64,000 nucleotides of DNA, taken from assembly GCA_903848645.1 (NCBI GenBank), contig CAINGU010000029.1, positions 1 through 64,000 on the forward strand. Direction: 5' to 3'. A program made the translations under genes and the position numbers. This document shows positions 56,984-64,000 of this stretch, piece after piece. The notes beneath the pieces are model-generated. The model was not told the origin of the DNA. It saw only the letters and a program-made list of their open reading frames with translations, and ran no database searches. This stretch comes from an uncultured cyanobacterium (lineage in GTDB: Bacteria; Cyanobacteriota; Cyanobacteriia; Cyanobacteriales; Nostocaceae). Within the stretch, counting starts at the first letter, position 1. Each line of letters opens with the position of its first letter.

Positions 56984-58498
56984 TTAATTCTTAGCTGATG
57001 GTTGAGTGCCAGGAATTGTGATGTCTATGGTTGTTACTTTCGCGGCTAAATCGGTTAATGGTTGTTTCATACCTGTTTGATTTCCGACTACTAAGGTGAC
57101 TAAATTTTCTGGTTTCAGGTATTTTTGTGCCACCCGTTTAACATCTGCTGCTGTAGTAGCAGTAATGGCTTTTTGATAGCGAAATAGGAAATCAGCGGGA
57201 TAACCATAATATTCGTATCGCATTAACCTAGATAAATTTTGACTAGGATTTTGAAAATTGAAGACAAAGGAGTTGAGTGTAGAATCCTTTGAATTATTTA
57301 ATTCTTTGGCTGTCACATTTTCAGTTTGCAAACGTTTAATTTCTGTTTCCAGTGATTTGATAAACTGAACTGTGGTTTCTGTGCGAGTTTGTCCCCCAGC
57401 CACGAATGTTCCAGGATAGTCAAACCGGGGACTCCACATCCCATAGACAGAATAAGCTAAACCTTGACGCGATCGCAATTCATTAAATAAGCGTCCCCCA
57501 AAGCCATTTAATACGCCATTCATTACGTCCAAGGCTGGATAGTCAGGATTATCGAATTTGCCGCCCAAATGACCAATTAAGACGCTACTTTGGGTAAGTT
57601 GGGGTTGATTAACAAAAAATACACCGCCTAAATTAGCTTGTGTAACTTGTGGCAATTGGGTTTTAGCAATTTGAGTATTTGGTTTCCAGTCACCAAATTT
57701 GGCTTGAATAAGCGATCGCATTTTTTGAGGATTAAAATCACCCACAATCCCTAAAATAATATTATTGGGGTGAAAATATTGTTGATAAAACTTCAGTAAA
57801 TCCTCACGAGAAATTTTATCGAGAGTTGTATATTCAACTGTGCGGGAGTATGGACTTTCTTTTCCATAAATTAATTTTCTCAACTCTCGACTAGCAATAC
57901 TATTAGGGCTATCATTGCGACGAGCAATACCACCACGAATTTGAGTTTTTTCCAAATCCAACTTTTCCTGTGCAAAAGCCGGTTCTCGTAGTACCTCAGT
58001 AAATAGCCCAAATGCCATTTCTATATCTTCACTCAGGGTTTCAAAACTAGCACTACCAGCAGCTTCACTCATATCTGTTTCGACAGAAGCGGCACGTTGT
58101 TCTAAAATCTCATTTAGTTCATCAGCAGAATGCTTTTTAGTGCCACCACTTCGCAATGTAGAACCCACTAAACTAGCTAAACCTGCTTTTTCACCTTCCA
58201 ACCGGCTGCCTGTTCTGATCAATGCTGTACCAGTTACCAATGGTAGTTCATGATCTTCCATCAAATAAACTACTAAACCATTTTCTAGTACATACCTTTC
58301 ATACTTAGGTAATTTAACTGCCGAAACTGGCGGAAACTTTAAATCAGTGTAATGCTTTGCTGTTGTTGCTGCCCAAGAAAAATTCAAATTTACGAGCAAA
58401 CAAGCCACAACAATCACCAAGGTAAAAACAAATCTTTGTCCCTTGGAAAACTGGAATTTTTTGCTTTTCAAATCAAACCTCAACATATCTATTTTCAA
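56984..58498 (-). CDS. M16 peptidase-like protein, non-catalytic subunit
   Basis: The 504 residues have the two M16 beta/alpha lobes and a signal peptide (about 25-42). The zinc motif HxxEH is replaced near residue 92 (GLASLVGSTLRSGGTKK), so this subunit cannot cleave by itself. It keeps the Arg/Tyr substrate-binding region (LRSRQGLAYSVYGMWSPR). M16 proteins often work as a catalytic plus non-catalytic pair, and the catalytic partner gene is 70 bp upstream. Confidence 0.9.
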   Translation of the reverse strand: MKIDMLRFDLKSKKFQFSKGQRFVFTLVIVVACLLVNLNFSWAATTAKHYTDLKFPPVSAVKLPKYERYVLENGLVVYLMEDHELPLVTGTALIRTGSRLEGEKAGLASLVGSTLRSGGTKKHSADELNEILEQRAASVETDMSEAAGSASFETLSEDIEMAFGLFTEVLREPAFAQEKLDLEKTQIRGGIARRNDSPNSIASRELRKLIYGKESPYSRTVEYTTLDKISREDLLKFYQQYFHPNNIILGIVGDFNPQKMRSLIQAKFGDWKPNTQIAKTQLPQVTQANLGGVFFVNQPQLTQSSVLIGHLGGKFDNPDYPALDVMNGVLNGFGGRLFNELRSRQGLAYSVYGMWSPRFDYPGTFVAGGQTRTETTVQFIKSLETEIKRLQTENVTAKELNNSKDSTLNSFVFNFQNPSQNLSRLMRYEYYGYPADFLFRYQKAITATTAADVKRVAQKYLKPENLVTLVVGNQTGMKQPLTDLAAKVTTIDITIPGTQPSAKN

Positions 58499-58568
58499 TT
58501 TTGGATCAGGATTGAAAGATTAAAGGATTAACAGGATTAAAGATTAATCCTGTGGGAATTTTGAATTT

Positions 58569-60119
58569 CTAACCAGGTTCTTTTGACAACAATTTACCAA
58601 CTATGCGATTTTCTGGCGTAAAAGTTACCTTGGCAACTCTTTGAATATCTTCAGGAGTGACTGCGGCAATTTTGTCTAATTGCTGAAACAAATTGCGCCA
58701 AGAACCTGTTTTCACTTCATATTCTAACAACTGTGCTGCCATACCTGAATTAGAATCAAGACTGCGTAATAACCCGGCTCTAGCTTGGGTTTTTAGTCTT
58801 GCTAATTCCACCGCAGATACAGGTTCAGTTTTCAATTTATCAATTTCTTCTCTTAATGCGATCGCTACTTGATCTACTGTTTTTCCTGGAGATGTGAGCG
58901 CGTAAAAGAAGATAAGATTAGGATATTTATCCCCTGGAAATCCACTAGAACCTTCAGCATTCAGGGCTAAACTTTGTTTTTCTACCAAAGACTTATAAAG
59001 TCTTGATGTTCTCCCGTCACTCAATAAACTGCCAATTATTTCATAAACTGCATTGTCAGGATGAGTAACAGCAGGACGATGATAACCTTCTAAATACCAA
59101 GGTTGGGTAGGTAATTCTAAAGTAACTTCCCTTGTAGCAGTTTGCTGGGGTTCTACTGGTAGTTTTTGCTGGGGTTTGGGTTTAGCTGGATAACGGCCAA
59201 AGTAAGTTTGTGCCAGTTTTTTCACTTCCGCAGGATTAACATCTCCCACAATAGCAATTGTTAAATTGCTGGGGACATAGTAAGTATTGAAAAACTTCCT
59301 AACATTTTCCGGTGTTAAGTTGCGAATATCCTGATCATAACCAATTACTGGTCGTCGGTAAGGATGAACTTTGAAAGCAGCATCTATGAATTTTTCCACC
59401 ATCTTGCCGATAGGGGAATTGTCTACCCGCATCCGTTTTTCTTCTAAAATCACTTCTTTTTCTTTATAGAATTCCCGAAATACAGGATCTAAAAAGCGAT
59501 CTGATTCTAGAGACATCCACAGTTCTAATTTATTAGCCGGAAAACTGTAAAAATAGCGCGTAGCTTCGGAGGAAGTATTGGCATTTAAACCCACACCTCC
59601 AGCTTGTTCGACTATTTGCCCCATTTCGTTTTGTTTAACTAATTTCAGGGCTTGGGATTCTACTGATTTAAACTCAGTTTCTAACCGGGCTATTTCATCT
59701 TTTTTGCCGCTGGTTTTTGTGGTTTTGATTTGGTTATCTAACCGTTCTAACTTTTCTAAAAGTGGTGCTTCGGCTTTATAGTTTGTAGTGCCGATGCGTT
59801 TTGTTCCTTTAAATGCTAAATGTTCGAGAAAGTGCGCTACCCCTGTTTGTCCATCGGGTTCATCAATCCCACCAACATCAGCATAAGTGAGAAAGGAAAC
59901 TACTGGAGCTTGATGTCTTTCTAAAACGATGAATTTTAGCCCATTATCCAAGCGAAATTCTGTTAATTGATTAATTACTCGTTCTAGATACGGTTGAATG
60001 GAATTTTGGGATTTTTGTAGAGCTAAAGCCATTTCTGGCATCCACCCCCAAGCAAATACTATCAACGCCAAGGTAGTGGCTAGGAAACGACGAAATGGGG
60101 ATTTTTTCAGGCTACCCAT
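58569..60119 (-). CDS. M16 zinc peptidase, catalytic subunit
   Basis: This is a 516-residue exported zinc peptidase. A hydrophobic export segment (residues 13-33) precedes an active-site HFLEHLAFKGTKR with the inverted zinc motif HxxEH, and a distal Glu is in the NANTSSEATRYFYS region. The second lobe has TSRLYKSLVEKQSLAL. Likely clears peptides in the periplasm. The ATG at 60119 is used instead of one 11 codons earlier because it leads directly into the signal sequence. Paired with the downstream non-catalytic gene. Confidence 0.93.
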   Translation of the reverse strand: MGSLKKSPFRRFLATTLALIVFAWGWMPEMALALQKSQNSIQPYLERVINQLTEFRLDNGLKFIVLERHQAPVVSFLTYADVGGIDEPDGQTGVAHFLEHLAFKGTKRIGTTNYKAEAPLLEKLERLDNQIKTTKTSGKKDEIARLETEFKSVESQALKLVKQNEMGQIVEQAGGVGLNANTSSEATRYFYSFPANKLELWMSLESDRFLDPVFREFYKEKEVILEEKRMRVDNSPIGKMVEKFIDAAFKVHPYRRPVIGYDQDIRNLTPENVRKFFNTYYVPSNLTIAIVGDVNPAEVKKLAQTYFGRYPAKPKPQQKLPVEPQQTATREVTLELPTQPWYLEGYHRPAVTHPDNAVYEIIGSLLSDGRTSRLYKSLVEKQSLALNAEGSSGFPGDKYPNLIFFYALTSPGKTVDQVAIALREEIDKLKTEPVSAVELARLKTQARAGLLRSLDSNSGMAAQLLEYEVKTGSWRNLFQQLDKIAAVTPEDIQRVAKVTFTPENRIVGKLLSKEPG

Positions 60120-60308
60120 GCAGAAATTTAAAATTATCTGGTGCATAAGCAAAAGTTAAAGTAAATTTACATTACTTGAGAAATAGAGTAATTAACACAG
60201 TTACAGTTAACCTTCTATTAAGCTTTTTGTTTTTTTTGCATTTGATGTTGCACAATAAGGCTACAAATCTTGTTTTGGAGATATCAAAATAACTACTATA
60301 TAACTACT

Positions 60309-60923
60309 ATGCGAGTTTTTAATTCTCCGCCATCATCAGAAGCACAGACGCGCACACGTATTTTGCAAGCAGCGCAACGGTTGTTTGCTGCTAAAGGGTT
60401 CGAGGGAACTACCACCCGTGAGTTAGCACAAACCGCCGGCGTAGCTGAAGGAACTCTCTTTCGTCATTTTGCCAATAAAAAAGCAATTTTGGTGGAAGTG
60501 GCCACTAGCGGCTGGGTGGATATTCTCACAGATTTACTCACAGAACTCAGCGAAATGGCGAGCTATAAGGCTATAGCCCAAGTTATGCGCCGACGGATGT
60601 GGAATTTACAAAAAAACGCCGATATTATGCGTGTTTGCTTTATGGAAGTGCAATTTCACCCAGATTTGCGCGATCGCATTCAAACCGAAGTTATTGATAA
60701 AATGACAACTGTTGCTGAAGCATTTTTTCAAACTGCAATAGATAAAGGCATCTATCGTCAGATGGATGCCAAGCTTGGAGCTAAAGTTTTTTTAGGTTTA
60801 TTTGCAATTGCCGGTTTTTCTGATCATACCCTCATAGAACCCAACGCCTCCCCCCAAGAAATACAAAAAATGGCAGAAGGACTAGCGGATATATTTCTGA
60901 ACGGTGTCTTAGCCAAGGAATAG
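60309..60923 (+). CDS. TetR-family transcriptional regulator
   Basis: The N-terminal helix-turn-helix (about residues 12-58, TRILQAAQRLFAAKGFEGTTTRELAQ) is the typical TetR DNA-binding domain; the C-terminal 140 residues are a ligand-binding helical domain of unknown specificity. It is divergent from the M16 gene pair (190 bp), which is the natural target for autoregulation. ATG 60309 is favoured over an upstream frame. Ligand unknown. Confidence 0.92.
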   Translation: MRVFNSPPSSEAQTRTRILQAAQRLFAAKGFEGTTTRELAQTAGVAEGTLFRHFANKKAILVEVATSGWVDILTDLLTELSEMASYKAIAQVMRRRMWNLQKNADIMRVCFMEVQFHPDLRDRIQTEVIDKMTTVAEAFFQTAIDKGIYRQMDAKLGAKVFLGLFAIAGFSDHTLIEPNASPQEIQKMAEGLADIFLNGVLAKE

Positions 60924-60978
60924 GCAAGAGGCAAGGGGAAATAATTATTACCACTGACAACTGACAACTGACAACTAA

Positions 60979-61419
60979 CTAATTACCCATTGCTTGCGCT
61001 TGATGACTCCACTGTTGCACTAATTCAACTGCTGGACACATATCGCGGCTGTGTAAAGTTGCTACCTGTAAGCGCATAACCTGTCTATGCAATCTGTGAG
61101 TGGGAGTTTGCGCTAATTGGGATATAGAAATAACGCCAGCGTGAAGCAATATCCCGCAATATTGAGTTCCTACACTAGGAACACGGGCTAAACCTGCCAA
61201 AACTACCCATTTATTCACAGAATGGATATTTACCTGTAATTTACCTGCTAATACTATTCTCTCCTCTGGAGTTTTTCCTCTTTTAATTAGTTCTTCTGTG
61301 GTATTAATGCCACAATTTTTCAGTTGAACTTGATCTTCTGGGCTTAATCCTGGTAAGTCTTTTACAGGCCAATCAGATTTTTGAAGTAAATTGCTATTAT
61401 TTGCACGGTTAATGGTCAT
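60979..61419 (-). CDS. DUF4332 protein
   Basis: A small protein (146 residues) of helix-hairpin-helix type. The repeats DLPGLSPEDQVQLKNCGINT and RVPSVGTQYCGILLHAGVIS resemble the non-specific DNA-binding HhH units of the DUF4332 family, common in cyanobacteria. A role in DNA binding is inferred from the fold. Alone on its strand, followed by a heptamer-repeat stretch. Confidence 0.85.
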   Translation of the reverse strand: MTINRANNSNLLQKSDWPVKDLPGLSPEDQVQLKNCGINTTEELIKRGKTPEERIVLAGKLQVNIHSVNKWVVLAGLARVPSVGTQYCGILLHAGVISISQLAQTPTHRLHRQVMRLQVATLHSRDMCPAVELVQQWSHQAQAMGN

Positions 61420-61835
61420 TTTTTCAGTTTTTAGTATGGGTTTATTTATGTAAAAATTCAGGATTTACTGGGATTTCACTTTCTGAATTCTAACATTTTT
61501 ATCAAATGGCCATCCTTCTTTAGGACGGTATTATTGACATTATGACCTATAAAAAATTAAAACCTCAATTTATTTATTGCCCAACTTCCTTCATTAAAGG
61601 ATGTTCACAGTCAATAATGCCCGATAAGTATCAGATTAAATCTAAAATTTTCATTACAAATATTAACTTATAGAAGAATTCAGGAGTCAGGAGTCAGGAG
61701 TCAGAATTCAGAGGAAATAAGGCTTGCTGTATGGCTTTTTCGTAAATTTTGGCTCTCATTTAAGCGCACATTGCTATCATATTTGTTAAGTATTAAGAAA
61801 ACTTTATCTCCCGGATTTTTCTAAAAAGTCAATCG
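61420..61835. other. Intergenic region with CAGGAGT heptamer repeats
   Basis: No gene in these 416 bp. At 61678-61706 there are three CAGGAGT heptamers followed by a CAGAATT variant, of the same STRR family as upstream of ackA. The rest is AT-rich with no strong hairpin. Confidence 0.6.
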
Positions 61836-62636
61836 TTAACCTATAGTTAATTTTCCTCGCATTACTGTTACAGCTTGTCCAGATATAAAGACGCGGGTTG
61901 CTCCTGGATAGTACACTTTTACCACTCCACCCCGACTAGAAGCTTGATAGGCTAAAAATTCATCTTTTCCCAATTTATCCCGCCAAAATGGGGCTAAACA
62001 ACAATGGGCTGCACCTGTTACCGGATCTTCATTAATCCCTAAACCTGGGGCAAAAAAGCGGGAGATAAAATCATATTCCGAGTCAGAATTAGCGATGCTA
62101 GTAACGATAATATCAGCCTTAGTTAAGGTTTTCATCTGCTGGAAATTCGGCTGCATTTCTCTGACTAATTGCTCAGATTCTACTTCTACTAAATAACCGA
62201 GAGAATTTTGAACAACAGATTTACAAATTACTCCTAAAACTTGATTTAATTCTGGCGGTGATTCTACAGCTTGGGAAAGATTTACTGGAAAATCTAACTG
62301 AATCCAATCATTTTCTAGTTTAGCTATTAGTATACCACTTTTTGTATAAAAACGCGCTGTTTGATTTGGTAATAAATGTTCTTGTGACCATAATACATGG
62401 GCGCTGGCTAAAGTTGCGTGTCCACAAAGGGGAACTTCTGTTGTTGGTGTAAACCACCGCAAATTAAAACCGTCATCTTGTTTGACTAAAAAAGCGGTTT
62501 CTGATAAATTCATTTCCTGGGCAATATTTTGCATCCACGATTCAGATTTTGGACTATCTAAAACACAGACAGCCGCAGGATTTCCTTTAAATGGGGTATT
62601 AGTGAAAGCGTCTACTTGAGTAATAATTTGGTTCAT
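61836..62636 (-). CDS. PhzF-family isomerase
   Basis: The 266-residue protein has the diaminopimelate-epimerase-like double fold with the family motifs FKGNPAAVCVL, the catalytic Glu in MNLSETAFL, VPLCGHATLA and DPVTGAAHCCLAPFW. Named from phenazine synthesis, but the family is widespread and no other phenazine gene is near, so a general isomerase role is more likely. Alone with heptamer repeats on one side. Confidence 0.92.
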   Translation of the reverse strand: MNQIITQVDAFTNTPFKGNPAAVCVLDSPKSESWMQNIAQEMNLSETAFLVKQDDGFNLRWFTPTTEVPLCGHATLASAHVLWSQEHLLPNQTARFYTKSGILIAKLENDWIQLDFPVNLSQAVESPPELNQVLGVICKSVVQNSLGYLVEVESEQLVREMQPNFQQMKTLTKADIIVTSIANSDSEYDFISRFFAPGLGINEDPVTGAAHCCLAPFWRDKLGKDEFLAYQASSRGGVVKVYYPGATRVFISGQAVTVMRGKLTIG

Positions 62637-62700
62637 TTTGAGTCAGAAGATAGAAATAAGGAATCAGGAGTGTAATTTACGCCATGCTACGCTATTAGAA

Positions 62701-63522
62701 TTACTCTGTGCGGGATTTTAGCCATTGTTCTAAGTCGCTAATTTCTACAAAATCTAATAATGCTTCTCCCAGGTCTTCTAGCTGTGCTATTGTCAAGCTA
62801 TTGATGCTTTTGATATACGCATCTCCCAATTTTCCAAATCTCTTCGATAATATTCGCAGCAGTAAGTTTTTCTCACCTTCTTCCTTGGCCTCTTGATATA
62901 CTCTTGTTTGCTTAATATCACTCACTAAAAACATGGCTTCTATCTCCTGACGGCTTAATTGTGAAAACTTTGACATCAACACACTTTCCAGTAATTCTAT
63001 AATACCTTGTCTTTCACTATCATTGCTAACTTCTGTCTTTGTTCTTGCCATTAAGGTTTTCACCAATTCCTGTGATTGGTTTTCTTTACTGACAATTAAT
63101 TCAATTAATCCCATCCCTATTGAACCTGATGGTATTTCATCTAAATAAATTCGTTTGATTCGACCACTATTGACTAATTCTTGTTGGTAAGTAGTTAACT
63201 TTTCTACATCCAAACTCCGTTTCGCAAATAAAGCTACTGCTTGCCAATCTGGTTCGGGTTTATATTGATTGAGATAAATGTTTATTTCTGTAATTAATTC
63301 CCAGTAAAATTCTGGTTTGTTTTGAAATTGTACCTCGACAAAATAGATGGGTTTTTCTAAACTATCTGGCATAAATATTCCATCAAATCGAAAGGCTTTT
63401 TCTTTGACTTCTACAGAAGTAAATTGATAACCTGCCGCATTTTCCGTTGGTTGTCCCAGTAGTTCAAAGAGGAGAGTATGGAAGGTGAGGAAGATTTGGT
63501 AAAATATGGTATCTGTGTGCAT
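62701..63522 (-). CDS. Rpn/DUF2887-type PD-(D/E)XK nuclease-like protein
   Basis: The 273-residue protein has the cyanobacterial DUF2887 layout: an early nuclease core (FRFDGIFMPDSLEKPIYF then VEVQFQ, the D...ExQ variant of the PD-(D/E)XK site) and a C-terminal DUF4351-like tail (LLLRILSKRFGKL). Related Rpn proteins promote recombination and some act in phage defence, but this subgroup is uncharacterised and present in many copies in cyanobacteria. Its start overlaps the stop of the next gene by one base. Confidence 0.85.
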   Translation of the reverse strand: MHTDTIFYQIFLTFHTLLFELLGQPTENAAGYQFTSVEVKEKAFRFDGIFMPDSLEKPIYFVEVQFQNKPEFYWELITEINIYLNQYKPEPDWQAVALFAKRSLDVEKLTTYQQELVNSGRIKRIYLDEIPSGSIGMGLIELIVSKENQSQELVKTLMARTKTEVSNDSERQGIIELLESVLMSKFSQLSRQEIEAMFLVSDIKQTRVYQEAKEEGEKNLLLRILSKRFGKLGDAYIKSINSLTIAQLEDLGEALLDFVEISDLEQWLKSRTE

Positions 63523-64000
63523 TATTTATGATTTAATTCCCAGTTATTAGCTTCTGCCAAATGTTTAATTAATGTAGACTGTGGTAAAGGTCCATGTAAG
63601 TGATTCCAAGGTAGAATTTTCTCAGTTAACCAATTACTATGAACGTAAAAATCTAAGTCGGGAATTTGTCCTTTGAGTTGTTTAAAAGCCCGTTTGTAAC
63701 TTCCCAAAGAGTCACCAAAATCACGGGTTAATTCTAATAATTGGCCAAGTCGGCGATCGCCTCTGGACAACAAAGCCTGTATAATTGACCAATTATAGCT
63801 TTCTGGTCGAAATTCTATTCCTTGGGGTTTGATTTGCTTTTGTAATAACTGCAATCGTTTTTCCGCTTGTTTATTGACCCCAAACCATTGAAATGGAGTA
63901 TGGGACTTGGGAACAAAGGTACTACATCCCAGTGTTAACCGCAAACCAGGAGCAGCTTTTTTCACACTTTGCATCATTTTTACAGTTGCGTCTATATCTT
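63522..64000 (-). CDS. C-terminal part of a B12-binding radical SAM protein
   Basis: The reverse-strand frame is open to the window edge and covers the end of a protein with GCSTFVPKSHTPFQWFG, FRPESYNWSIIQALLSRGDRRLG and LPWNHLHGPL, like the large cobalamin-binding radical SAM proteins common in cyanobacteria. The catalytic Cys motif lies outside the window. Its stop overlaps the nuclease gene start by one base. Confidence 0.85.
   Translation of the reverse strand, partial: DIDATVKMMQSVKKAAPGLRLTLGCSTFVPKSHTPFQWFGVNKQAEKRLQLLQKQIKPQGIEFRPESYNWSIIQALLSRGDRRLGQLLELTRDFGDSLGSYKRAFKQLKGQIPDLDFYVHSNWLTEKILPWNHLHGPLPQSTLIKHLAEANNWELNHK

Noticed and set aside
61836-62636. Phenazine biosynthesis cluster
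   Set aside because: PhzF homologues are common outside phenazine pathways and no other phz gene is present.

Overview
The window looks like chromosomal DNA of a filamentous, probably nostocalean (Anabaena/Dolichospermum-like) cyanobacterium. The evidence is frequent HIP1 octamers (GCGATCGC), short tandem heptamer repeats between genes, and many typical cyanobacterial families (FtsH, DUF928, CHASE2, CHAT, DUF4332, DUF29, paired M16 proteases, phosphoketolase). There is no transposase, phage gene or CRISPR array.

Layout. 1-2.8 kb: housekeeping genes (aat, rpsN, nth) and two small unknowns. 3.2-17 kb: a ten-gene, one-strand cluster rich in redox and sugar enzymes. It holds a GMC flavoenzyme with a sorbitol/fructose-dehydrogenase-type small subunit, a VioB-like ferritin-fold protein, an exported pentapeptide-repeat protein, two sugar-isomerase-type TIM barrels (one exported), a SnoaL-fold protein, an exported copper-radical oxidase with all active-site residues, a DyP peroxidase and a GH63-like glucosidase. 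This is the best candidate for an undescribed system. 17-26.5 kb: tRNA-Val, a phosphodiester-glycosidase-like protein, moeA, a MazF-type toxin pair, ftsH, ackA and a two-gene SLOG/SLATT predicted signalling or defence module. 26.6-40 kb: a two-partner secretion pair, a TPR-CHAT protease, a triple-TIR CHASE2 membrane receptor and a DUF928 protein, interrupted by an opposite-strand gene fusing a DEDDh exonuclease to an AAA-type ATPase. 40-44 kb: central carbon genes tal, pyk and gap. 44-48.5 kb: a worn accessory stretch with DUF29, an orphan HicB, two broken genes next to copies of an ~80-bp repeat, a B12-radical SAM enzyme, a channel remnant and an intact hicAB pair. 48.6-64 kb: phosphoketolase, a lipoprotein, Nudix, AI-2E transporter, alcohol dehydrogenase, an ammonium transporter with a good NtcA site, two M16 peptidases, TetR, DUF4332, PhzF, a DUF2887 nuclease and the end of a radical SAM gene.

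How it may work together (inference). In the 3-17 kb cluster, sugars freed or modified by the glycosidase and isomerases could be oxidised by the flavoenzyme and the secreted copper oxidase. The DyP peroxidase would use or control the hydrogen peroxide, much as GlxA and DtpA are paired in Streptomyces. Xfp and AckA together give phosphoketolase flux to acetate, while Gap, Pyk and Tal serve sugar catabolism. The 25-40 kb region concentrates domains known from bacterial conflict and cell-death systems (SLOG, SLATT, TIR, CHAT).
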